From positions 1-6,065 of the forward strand of contig CAJXXO010000164.1 in assembly GCA_913062655.1 (NCBI GenBank): 6,065 nt of DNA, in the 5' to 3' direction. Numbering within the stretch: the stretch's first letter is position 1; each line of letters begins with the position of its first letter. The notes beneath the pieces were generated by a model. That model searched no databases, was not told where the DNA came from, and was given only the letters and a program-made list of their open reading frames with translations. The position numbers and the translations under genes were made by a program. Below are positions 1-6,065 of the stretch, piece after piece. Source of the DNA: an uncultured Bacteroidota bacterium. GTDB lineage: Bacteria; Bacteroidota; Bacteroidia; Chitinophagales; S012-47.

Positions 1-917
1 TTTTTAAAATCAAAAAGACTGTCTCGAAAATTGTCTTTACGAATCTCCAGGATACGAGCCGCAATGCCGGCTGCCATAGAGTTGTTTTGGTTGTGTTTGC
101 CCTGCAGGGCGAGGTCATGGATAGACATAGTAAAGGCGTTTTGTTGATGGTTTATAATGATCTGTTCGTCTTTCAAATAGGCCCCTTCAGCCACCTCATG
201 GGTTAGGCTGAAGGGACGATGAGTCGATTGGCTGTTGATGGTTTGCAATCGCTGTGTTATCGTGGTATCGTCCAGGCTGTAGATGAAGTAGTCGCCAGGT
301 TGCTGGTTCTTCAGCAGGCGAAACTTTGCGGCTACATACTGCTGAAAATCGTTGTTGTACCGGTCCAGGTGATCGGGGGTGATATTCAAGATCATCCCGA
401 TGTAGGGTCTGAAGGTGTCGATGTTGTCCAACTGGAAACTGCTCACCTCCAGCACCCAATATGCCGGTTGGTAGTCGATAAGTTGCCGGGCAAAGCTTTG
501 GCCGATATTGCCTCCCACTCCCACATCCAGGCCGGCTTGCTTAAGGATGTGATAGGTCAGGGCGGTGGTGGTGGTCTTACCGTTGGTACCCGTAATCCCA
601 ATGCATTTACCGGTGCAGTGCCGGTAGCCAAACTCAATTTCACTGATTACCTGAATACCGGCCTGCATGGCTTTCTGTACCAGGGGTGCTTCGTTGGGTA
701 TACCCGGGCTTTTAACAATAACATCTGCTTCCAGCACATGCGCAGCGGTGTGCTGCCCCGCCTCATAGGCAATGCCCGCTTCCTCCAATTCCTGGGCGAA
801 ATGGGCTTTTAATTGGCCTCCATCTGACACGAAGCAATCGTAGCCCTTGTGCTTTGCCAGCAGGGCTGCCCCCACACCGCTTTCTCCTGCGCCTAGTATG
901 ACTACTCGCTGGCTCAT
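1..917 (-). CDS. murD: UDP-N-acetylmuramoyl-L-alanine--D-glutamate ligase (MurD), 3' end cut by window edge
   Basis: MurD is the cytoplasmic ATP-dependent ligase that adds D-glutamate to UDP-MurNAc-L-Ala. About 305 residues are visible of the roughly 440-450 usual for the family; the reading frame is open to position 1, so the C-terminal domain lies outside. I translated this by hand: it starts MSQRVVILGAGESGVG, a Rossmann-like UDP-binding N-terminal domain. The Mur ligase P-loop GITGTNGKTTT is at residues 107-117. The central domain has LEVSSFQLD (Glu157), NITPDHLDRY (His183) and AAKFRLL (Lys198). By family knowledge these match the Mg-binding Glu and His and the carbamylated Lys of E. coli MurD, at the same numbering. 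GKHNQNN follows at 273-279. The ATG at 917 is the first possible start, because the mraY stop lies one codon upstream in the same frame. No strong Shine-Dalgarno is seen. It is probably co-transcribed and translated together with mraY. No frameshift or missing catalytic residue is visible. Confidence 0.97.
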   Translation of the reverse strand, partial: MSQRVVILGAGESGVGAALLAKHKGYDCFVSDGGQLKAHFAQELEEAGIAYEAGQHTAAHVLEADVIVKSPGIPNEAPLVQKAMQAGIQVISEIEFGYRHCTGKCIGITGTNGKTTTTALTYHILKQAGLDVGVGGNIGQSFARQLIDYQPAYWVLEVSSFQLDNIDTFRPYIGMILNITPDHLDRYNNDFQQYVAAKFRLLKNQQPGDYFIYSLDDTTITQRLQTINSQSTHRPFSLTHEVAEGAYLKDEQIIINHQQNAFTMSIHDLALQGKHNQNNSMAAGIAARILEIRKDNFRDSLFDFK

Positions 918-920
918 CGG

Positions 921-2213
921 TTAGCGGATTTTTAGGGTTACGACTGAAATAATGGCCAGCAGAATACCGACAATCCAAAAGCGCACTACAATCTTCGTCT
1001 CGGGCATGCCGAGCTTCTGATAGTGGTGGTGAAGGGGCGACATCTGGAAGATGCGTCTACCTTCCCCATACTTGCGCTTGGTATACTTGAAGTAGCTGAC
1101 CTGCAGGATCACGCTGAGACTCTCCATCAGGAAAATGCCACAGAGGATGGGGATCAGCAGTTCTTTGCGAATGATGATGGCCATGGAGGCGATGATGCCG
1201 CCAATCGCGAGGCTACCGGTATCGCCCATAAAGACCTGTGCCGGATGAGTATTGTACCATAGAAACCCGATACAAGCCCCCACGAAGGCTGCCCCGAAGA
1301 TGACCAGCTCCCCACTCATGGGGATATACATGATGTTGAGATAGTCGGCCAGGATGAAGTTGCCCGATACATAGGCAAAGACCAGCAGTACGAAAACGAT
1401 GATAGCAGACGTACCTGTGGCCAAGCCATCAAGGCCATCCGTGAGGTTGGCCCCATTGGAAACGGCTGTGATGATGAAAATGACAATAGGAATAAATACC
1501 AGCCACCCCCAGCGGGCATAATCGCCACCAAAAACCTTCAGGATATTGGCGTAGTTAAGCTCATTATTCTTAAAAAACGGGATGGTGGTCTTGCTGGAGC
1601 GCGTGTCGTGGCTCAGATACAAATCTCCTTGCTGCTGTCCTTCGCCCAGATTGACGCCATCGGCCGGGTAAGAGCGTATGTACTCACCTACCGGTTCGCC
1701 TTGTTCCGTTTGATAAACGTAAATGGTATTGAAATCGCGGATCTTAACATCTTCATGGAAATAGAGGGTTGCCCCCACTAAAACACCCAATCCAATCTGG
1801 CCCAGCACCTTAAATTTTCCTGCCAGTCCTTTTTTATTGTTGCGGAATACCTTGATGTAATCATCCAGAAAACCAATAAAGCCTAACCATATGGTAGCGA
1901 CCAGCATCAGTTGGATATAGATGTTGTTGAGATTGGCAAACAGAACAGTAGGAATTACAATAGCTGCCAGAATGATAATACCGCCCATGGTGGGTGTACC
2001 GGCCTTTTCATTTTGACCGTCCAATCCCAGGTCTCTTACCGATTCCCCTACTTGCTTTCTGCGCAAATACGCTACAATCCGTTTACCAAAGAGCAGTCCT
2101 ATAATGAGGGAGGTAAGCACCGCCATGCCGGCACGGAACGAGATAAACTCGAACAACTGCGCACCGGGCACTTGAAACTGTTCTTCCAGGTATTTGAACA
2201 AGTAGTACAGCAT
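921..2213 (-). CDS. mraY: Phospho-N-acetylmuramoyl-pentapeptide-transferase (MraY)
   Basis: MraY is the integral membrane enzyme that transfers phospho-MurNAc-pentapeptide from UDP to undecaprenyl phosphate, making lipid I. The protein has 430 residues, against about 360 in E. coli. Visible motifs are KAGTPTMGG (70-78), FLDDYIK with Asp117 and Asp118 (115-121), NLTDGLDGL (256-264), NTHPAQVFMGDTGSLAIGG (321-339, Asp331) and PLHHHYQKLG (393-402). Asp117, Asp118 and Asp331 correspond to the catalytic or Mg-binding aspartates of the family. Many hydrophobic segments fit the ten-helix fold. The extra length comes mainly from a polar segment at about residues 152-208, just before IPFFKNNEL, which I predict to be a loop outside the cytoplasm between helices 4 and 5. 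Longer MraY proteins are known in Bacteroidota. The ATG overlaps the murE stop by one base (TAATG), so translation is probably coupled. In many other bacteria murF sits immediately upstream; here murE does. Confidence 0.98.
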   Translation of the reverse strand: MLYYLFKYLEEQFQVPGAQLFEFISFRAGMAVLTSLIIGLLFGKRIVAYLRRKQVGESVRDLGLDGQNEKAGTPTMGGIIILAAIVIPTVLFANLNNIYIQLMLVATIWLGFIGFLDDYIKVFRNNKKGLAGKFKVLGQIGLGVLVGATLYFHEDVKIRDFNTIYVYQTEQGEPVGEYIRSYPADGVNLGEGQQQGDLYLSHDTRSSKTTIPFFKNNELNYANILKVFGGDYARWGWLVFIPIVIFIITAVSNGANLTDGLDGLATGTSAIIVFVLLVFAYVSGNFILADYLNIMYIPMSGELVIFGAAFVGACIGFLWYNTHPAQVFMGDTGSLAIGGIIASMAIIIRKELLIPILCGIFLMESLSVILQVSYFKYTKRKYGEGRRIFQMSPLHHHYQKLGMPETKIVVRFWIVGILLAIISVVTLKIR

Positions 2214-2215
2214 TA
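2211..2215 (-). promoter_or_regulatory. TAATG stop-start junction between murE and mraY
   Basis: On the minus strand the murE stop TAA and the mraY start ATG share one A. No purine-rich ribosome binding site is visible just upstream (the preceding bases read AAGCGCTCA). This arrangement generally allows a terminating ribosome to restart on the next gene, so coupled translation is inferred. Confidence 0.75.
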
Positions 2216-3676
2216 TGAGCGCTTTTGGTTGAGGGCGTTTTGCAGAATGACTTTATCATCGAAGGGCAATCGCTGGCCTTTGATCTCCTGGTACTTTTCA
2301 TGGCCCTTCCCTGCCACAACCACGATATCCCCCGGCTGAGCCATAGCCACACTGGCCTCAATGGCTTCCTTGCGGTTGGTGATCGTAAGCAGCTTGTTGT
2401 TGAATGGTGGCAGTACACCCTCCTTCATCTCTTCAATGATCGCTTCCGGATCTTCGCTGCGAGGATTGTCTGCCGTCAGCACGACCCGGTCAGACAGCTT
2501 AGCAGCTACCGCAGCCATCTTGGGCCGTTTCTCCCGATCACGATCACCGCCACAGCCTATCACGGTTATGACCTGCTCATTGCCGGTGCGTATCTGATCG
2601 ATGGTATGTAGTACTTTTTCCAGGGCATCCGGGGTATGGGCATAGTCGACAATCCCGGTAAAGCCGGCATCGCTGCGTAATACATCGAAGCGACCTTCTG
2701 CCGGTTGGATCACACTGAGTTGACGCAAGGTTTCTATCTTATCCGCTTCCAGCAGTTGGGCTACCCCGTATACCGCCAGCAGGTTGTAGGCGTTGAAATG
2801 GCCCACCAGCTTGCTGTATAGCTCTTCTCCGTCCATTTGCATCAGCAAACCGGTAAAAGCATTCTCGAGTACCCGTCCTTTGAAGTCGGCCGGTGCCTTG
2901 AGGGCAAAGCTGTGAACCTTAGCCCGCGTGTTTTGCACCATTACGTGTCCTCGCTTGTCGTCAATATTTACCAGGGCCCAGGCGCTGGCAGGGAGCGGAT
3001 CGAACAGCGCCTTCTTCGCTTTTATATAATTGTCGAAAGTGCCGTGATAGTCGAGATGGTCGTGTGTGATATTGGTAAAAACGGCACCTGCAAAATGCAA
3101 TCCGGCTATACGCTTCTGGTGGATGGCATGTGAAGAGGCCTCCATAAAAGCATACTGGCAGCCGGCATCGGCCATTTCCCGCAGTAGCTTGTGCAGCGTG
3201 ATCGCATCCGGGGTGGTGTGAGTAGCGGGAACTACTGTTTTGTGGATGATATTCTGAACCGTACTGAGCAAGCCCGTCTTGTAACCCAATTGCTCGAATA
3301 ATTGGTACAGGAGCGTAACCACCGTTGTCTTGCCGTTGGTACCGGTCACCGCCACCAACTTGAGTTGTGCTGATGGGCTATCGTAGTAATTATCAGCAAT
3401 GACCCCAAGAGCTTGTGCCGCATCAGGTACTACCAGGTAGGTGACTGATGCATCAAGGGTAGCCGGTAAAGCCTCGCATACGATAGCCTTTGCCCCCTTT
3501 TCTACTGCTGCAGAAATAAACTGATGACCATCGACTTGGGTACCTCTGATGGCGGCAAAGAGGTAGCCCTCCCGCACATGTCTTGAGTCGAGACACAAGC
3601 CAGTGACCTGCTGCTGGGTATCCCCCACTACTTCCTGTAGCTCAACACGGTACAATATGTCTTGTAATAGGCCCAT
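2213..3676 (-). CDS. murE: UDP-N-acetylmuramoyl-L-alanyl-D-glutamate--2,6-diaminopimelate ligase (MurE)
   Basis: MurE is the cytoplasmic ATP-dependent ligase that adds the third residue of the stem peptide. At 487 residues it has normal length. Domain 1 (about 1-105) holds the UDP-binding part with LDSRHVREGYLFAAIRG. Domain 2 has the P-loop TGTNGKTT (111-118), HTTPD (153-157), MEASSHA (178-184), TNITHDHLDYHGT (201-213) and YIKAKKALF, whose Lys221 aligns with the carbamylated lysine of the family. Domain 3 starts near GRFDVL (328-333), with DYAHTPDALE, GCGGDRDREKRP, DNPRSEDP and AGKGHEKYQ (455-463). DNPR (403-406) is the signature of enzymes that use meso-diaminopimelate, so the organism is inferred to have DAP-type peptidoglycan. 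L-lysine enzymes usually differ at the Arg of this motif. The start ATG shares its first base with the ftsI stop, and the stop overlaps the mraY start, which indicates a coupled operon. No Shine-Dalgarno is evident. Confidence 0.98.
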   Translation of the reverse strand: MGLLQDILYRVELQEVVGDTQQQVTGLCLDSRHVREGYLFAAIRGTQVDGHQFISAAVEKGAKAIVCEALPATLDASVTYLVVPDAAQALGVIADNYYDSPSAQLKLVAVTGTNGKTTVVTLLYQLFEQLGYKTGLLSTVQNIIHKTVVPATHTTPDAITLHKLLREMADAGCQYAFMEASSHAIHQKRIAGLHFAGAVFTNITHDHLDYHGTFDNYIKAKKALFDPLPASAWALVNIDDKRGHVMVQNTRAKVHSFALKAPADFKGRVLENAFTGLLMQMDGEELYSKLVGHFNAYNLLAVYGVAQLLEADKIETLRQLSVIQPAEGRFDVLRSDAGFTGIVDYAHTPDALEKVLHTIDQIRTGNEQVITVIGCGGDRDREKRPKMAAVAAKLSDRVVLTADNPRSEDPEAIIEEMKEGVLPPFNNKLLTITNRKEAIEASVAMAQPGDIVVVAGKGHEKYQEIKGQRLPFDDKVILQNALNQKRS

Positions 3677-3678
3677 TA
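3674..3678 (-). promoter_or_regulatory. TAATG stop-start junction between ftsI and murE
   Basis: The ftsI stop TAA and murE start ATG share one A on the minus strand, exactly as at the murE-mraY boundary. The bases before it (AAGCTGAGC) contain no convincing Shine-Dalgarno. Coupled translation by termination and restart is the likely reading. Confidence 0.75.
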
Positions 3679-5778
3679 GCTCAGCTTGATGGTTATGGTT
3701 CGGCCCGAAGTGACGGGTGTACCGGGCAATACAGATTGATGATAGACCTTGCCCCTTCCTTCCACGATCACTTCCAGCCCTCTATTCTCCAATACATACA
3801 GCGCATCGCGCAAGCCCATACCTCTTACATTAGGCACCTTGTCTTTAGGAATATTGAGCTGCTGTACGTTCACACTGTCCCCGTCACGGATGGTGTATAC
3901 CCAGGGCTCTTCATTGATATCGGGAATCGGCAGACCAAGCGCACTGAACACCTGGCTGAAATCTTGCGCATACCCGCTCTGGTGGGCCGGCACGCTCTCC
4001 GCTACGGTAGTCGCTACGGCTTCTTCTGCCTGTAGTTGAATTTGATTGGCGTAGATCTTATCAGCTATTTCTTTAAAGACCGGTCCGGCAACACTCCCTC
4101 CATAATAGACCCCCTTGGATGGAGCGGTGACGACCACAATGCAAGAGTACTGCGGCCGGTCTGCCGGGAAATAGCCCACGAAAGAGGACTGGTACACTTT
4201 GGCATACCCCCCGCTCCCCTGCGCGATCTGCGCGGTGCCGGTCTTACCGGCTATGCGATAGTTGTTGTTGTACAAGCGATAGCGGGCCGTTCCATTCTCG
4301 ACCACACCCACCAGCAAATCATGTATCTTCTGAAGCGTTTCTTCGCTGCAGATAGCTGTTTCAATGGCCTGTGGCGCAAACGATTTGATAGGCTTACCAA
4401 AAGCATTGATCGATTCCACCAGGTACGGTTTCATCATTTTGCCCGAATTGGCGATGGCATTGTAAAAGGTGAGTATTTGCAGTGGTGTAAGCTTGACTTC
4501 GTATCCCACTGACATCCAAGGAATAGAGAGTAAGCTCCAGCCTTCATCGCCACTATTCTTAATGAGGGGCTTACCTTCCCCCTTGATCTCAATACCTGTC
4601 TTTTCATGGAGACGGAATCGCTTGAGATGATCGATAAATTGCTGAGGGTCAGCTTTGTAGTGCTGATGGGCCAGCTTGCTGATGCCTACATTCGAGCTTA
4701 GTTCAAAAGCCCGCTGTACAGTCACACGACCATAATTGTGCGGCTTGGCATCCTTCATAGCCTGACCGTGATAGTAGGTCTCCCCAAAGCCGATATCTAC
4801 CGTATCAGTTGGCTCTACCAGCCCGTCTTCAAAGAGCGCCATCATGGTGGCCGTTTTGAAGGTGGAGCCAGGCTCACTCGCTTCGCCTATGGCATAGTTG
4901 TACTTTTCCCAATAGCCGGACTCCCCCATACGACCCAGGTTGGATATGGCACGCACTTTACCTGTTGCTACCTCCATTACAATGGCGGTACCGTGATCGG
5001 CATCATGCAGCTCCAGTGCGCGCAGGAGCGCTTCTTCCGCCACATCCTGTATATTGAGGTCTATAGTAGTAATCAGGTCAGCGCCATCCTTCGGCTCGAT
5101 CTCATTTTCGTCATTCAATGGCATCCAGACACCACCAGCCACACGCTGCATGAGCCTTTTACCATCCCTACCTTTCAGGTAATCGTTGAAGCTGGCTTCC
5201 AACCCCACCGACTGGGCACCGGGCCCGCTCCGTACGTAGCCAATAGTGCGATGGGCCAGCACGCCAAATGGAATCTCGCGTTTGTTCTGCTGCTCGACTA
5301 TAAAACCGCCCTTATAGCGGCCCATCCTAAAAAGCGGCCACTGCTTGATCTGCTGCAACTCCGGGTAGGTGACCTTTCGTTTTATCAGCAAGTAGCGGTT
5401 ACCTTGGTTGCGAGCTGCAATGAGTTTTTGCTTGTAGTAATTTCTGTCGTGGTCTTGAAACTGACGCGACATGCAGAGGGCCAGGGAGTCTACTTTACGG
5501 TAAAACAGGTCATCATCAATGGAGGGGGCTACGGCATCGAAACGAATTTCAAAGAATGGCAATGAGGTAGCCAACAGCCGGCCGTCTGCACTTAGAATAT
5601 TGCCCCGCTCTGCCTCGATGGTGCGGTAGCGGGTGGTAAGACTATCTGCCATCGCCTTCCACTTGCCCCCTTCGGTAACCTGAACGCGGAAAGCTTGAAA
5701 CAGCACCGCCAGGGCCACCAGGGCGACCATGAAAAAGGCGAGATAGATCCGCCACAATATGTCATTCTTGATCGTCAT
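3676..5778 (-). CDS. ftsI: Septal peptidoglycan transpeptidase FtsI (PBP3-type) with C-terminal PASTA domain
   Basis: FtsI is the class B penicillin-binding protein that cross-links septal peptidoglycan, anchored in the inner membrane with its enzyme domain in the periplasm. The 700-residue protein has one N-terminal membrane helix (about 9-30). The PBP dimerization domain (about 50-220) includes AERGNILSADGRLLATS and a GLEASFNDYLKGRDG segment. The transpeptidase domain (about 235-580) has STFK with nucleophile Ser305 and Lys308, SSN (361-363) and KTGT (512-515), so all three active-site motifs are intact. A linker (about 582-645) leads to one PASTA domain (about 647-700, VPNVRGMGLRDALYVLENRG and following). 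This is longer than E. coli FtsI (588), and the PASTA tail accounts for much of that. The chosen ATG overlaps the end of the upstream FtsL-like gene by 17 bases; the next Met is at residue 17, inside the membrane helix, so the first one is preferred. Position next to murE supports FtsI over an elongation-type PBP2. Confidence 0.96.
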   Translation of the reverse strand: MTIKNDILWRIYLAFFMVALVALAVLFQAFRVQVTEGGKWKAMADSLTTRYRTIEAERGNILSADGRLLATSLPFFEIRFDAVAPSIDDDLFYRKVDSLALCMSRQFQDHDRNYYKQKLIAARNQGNRYLLIKRKVTYPELQQIKQWPLFRMGRYKGGFIVEQQNKREIPFGVLAHRTIGYVRSGPGAQSVGLEASFNDYLKGRDGKRLMQRVAGGVWMPLNDENEIEPKDGADLITTIDLNIQDVAEEALLRALELHDADHGTAIVMEVATGKVRAISNLGRMGESGYWEKYNYAIGEASEPGSTFKTATMMALFEDGLVEPTDTVDIGFGETYYHGQAMKDAKPHNYGRVTVQRAFELSSNVGISKLAHQHYKADPQQFIDHLKRFRLHEKTGIEIKGEGKPLIKNSGDEGWSLLSIPWMSVGYEVKLTPLQILTFYNAIANSGKMMKPYLVESINAFGKPIKSFAPQAIETAICSEETLQKIHDLLVGVVENGTARYRLYNNNYRIAGKTGTAQIAQGSGGYAKVYQSSFVGYFPADRPQYSCIVVVTAPSKGVYYGGSVAGPVFKEIADKIYANQIQLQAEEAVATTVAESVPAHQSGYAQDFSQVFSALGLPIPDINEEPWVYTIRDGDSVNVQQLNIPKDKVPNVRGMGLRDALYVLENRGLEVIVEGRGKVYHQSVLPGTPVTSGRTITIKLS

Positions 5779-6065
5779 CCGTGATCTTGATCTTGTAAGG
5801 TGGCGTAGTCAATTCCTCCAGTCCGAGTGGTCGCACCATGCGCGACACCTCAGTTTGCATGCTTTTATTATTGAGCTCTTTCTTCAGCGTGGCATATTCC
5901 CAGCTCTTCTCTTGCAGCGACTTGCGAATAGTCTGCAGCTCGCGCAACTGCCGGTGTGCGCTGTGTCGATTCCAGATGTAGGCGATGGCCAGGACAGTCA
6001 GCAATAGCACCATAGGAATATTGCGCACGATGTTGTCATAGCGTAGCAGCGACTTCCAACTGAAT
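5762..6065 (-). CDS. FtsL-like divisome membrane protein, 5' end cut by window edge
   Basis: This is a small bitopic membrane protein, probably the FtsL-type divisome scaffold found just upstream of ftsI. About 100 residues are visible. The frame is open to the edge of the window: reading before the GTG at 6028 gives FSWKSLLRYDNI, which continues smoothly into the conserved-looking part. The GTG is therefore unlikely to be the true start, and the N-terminus lies outside. Counting from that GTG, a single membrane helix spans about residues 4-19. It is followed by a charged heptad-like stretch (about 21-55, with RQLRELQTIRKSL and EYATLKKEL) that looks like a coiled coil. The C-terminus contains VSRMVRPLGLEEL, similar to my recollection of the end of FtsL-like proteins in Bacteroidota, and then a short acidic tail. 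The assignment rests on topology, position and general resemblance; FtsL proteins share little sequence across phyla. In known systems FtsL pairs with FtsB/DivIC and activates FtsW/FtsI. Confidence 0.8.
   Translation of the reverse strand, partial: FSWKSLLRYDNIVRNIPMVLLLTVLAIAYIWNRHSAHRQLRELQTIRKSLQEKSWEYATLKKELNNKSMQTEVSRMVRPLGLEELTTPPYKIKITDDDQE

Noticed and set aside
564..575. Tandem GGT triplet run
   Set aside because: It is simply four ACC threonine codons after the MurD P-loop GTNGK, a conserved Thr-rich site, not a functional repeat.
219..812. Plus-strand open frame of 197 codons
   Set aside because: It is antisense to murD, whose catalytic motifs are all readable on the minus strand through this region. 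The plus-strand product is not recognisable.
196..978. Short minus-strand frames within murD and across the mraY-murD boundary
   Set aside because: They are in other frames than murD and mraY; hand translation gives one continuous MurD from 917 to 1, so there is no broken murD and no extra small gene.
2083..2418. Minus-strand frame of 111 codons across the murE-mraY boundary
   Set aside because: It overlaps the conserved C-terminus of MurE and N-terminus of MraY in another frame and has no recognisable content.
1911..2611. Plus-strand frames opposite mraY and murE
   Set aside because: They are antisense shadows of well-supported genes with no domain or signal of their own.
4738..5565. Plus-strand open frame of 275 codons opposite ftsI
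   Set aside because: It lies entirely antisense to an intact, motif-complete ftsI, its translation shows no recognisable domain, and there is no associated start signal or neighbour. It is best explained by codon use of ftsI.
1..6065. Search for promoters, terminators, RNA genes, mobile elements or CRISPR arrays
   Set aside because: Coding regions fill the whole window with overlaps or a three-base gap, and I saw no hairpin-plus-T-run, repeat array or inverted terminal repeats. The window looks like an ordinary conserved dcw block without an inserted system.

Overview
This window is one continuous block of the division and cell wall (dcw) cluster. Every gene lies on the minus strand, so transcription runs from the right end towards position 1. 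The order is ftsL-like (partial), ftsI/PBP, murE, mraY, murD (partial). The protein features point to a Bacteroidota bacterium, probably of the Chitinophagaceae or a related family. These features are a very divergent, short FtsL-like protein, an FtsI with a C-terminal PASTA domain, an enlarged MraY with an extra non-cytoplasmic segment, a MurE directly followed by MraY with no murF between them, and no clear Shine-Dalgarno sites. The taxonomic call is an inference from gene style and order, not from a database search.

Layout from transcription start to end: the window opens at 6065 inside the FtsL-like membrane and coiled-coil protein (ends 5762). Its end overlaps the start of ftsI by 17 bases (5778-3676). 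The ftsI stop and murE start share a base in a TAATG junction. murE (3676-2213) joins mraY (2213-921) by the same kind of TAATG junction. mraY is followed, after its stop and one further codon, by murD, which starts at 917 and runs off the window at position 1. No intergenic space exceeds three bases, and I see no promoter, terminator, RNA gene, repeat, mobile element or CRISPR array.

Together the genes cover three consecutive parts of peptidoglycan synthesis. MurD (D-Glu addition) and MurE (meso-diaminopimelate addition, judged from its DNPR motif) build the UDP-MurNAc peptide in the cytoplasm. MraY transfers the phospho-MurNAc-pentapeptide to undecaprenyl phosphate to form lipid I. FtsI cross-links the finished strands at the division septum, with the FtsL-like protein as a likely divisome scaffold partner. 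All key catalytic residues I checked are present, so the genes look intact and functional.

I did not find a previously undescribed system here. The points worth a second look are modest: the MraY insertion, the truncated and divergent FtsL-like gene, the tight and in-frame gene junctions, and the absence of murF from its usual place.
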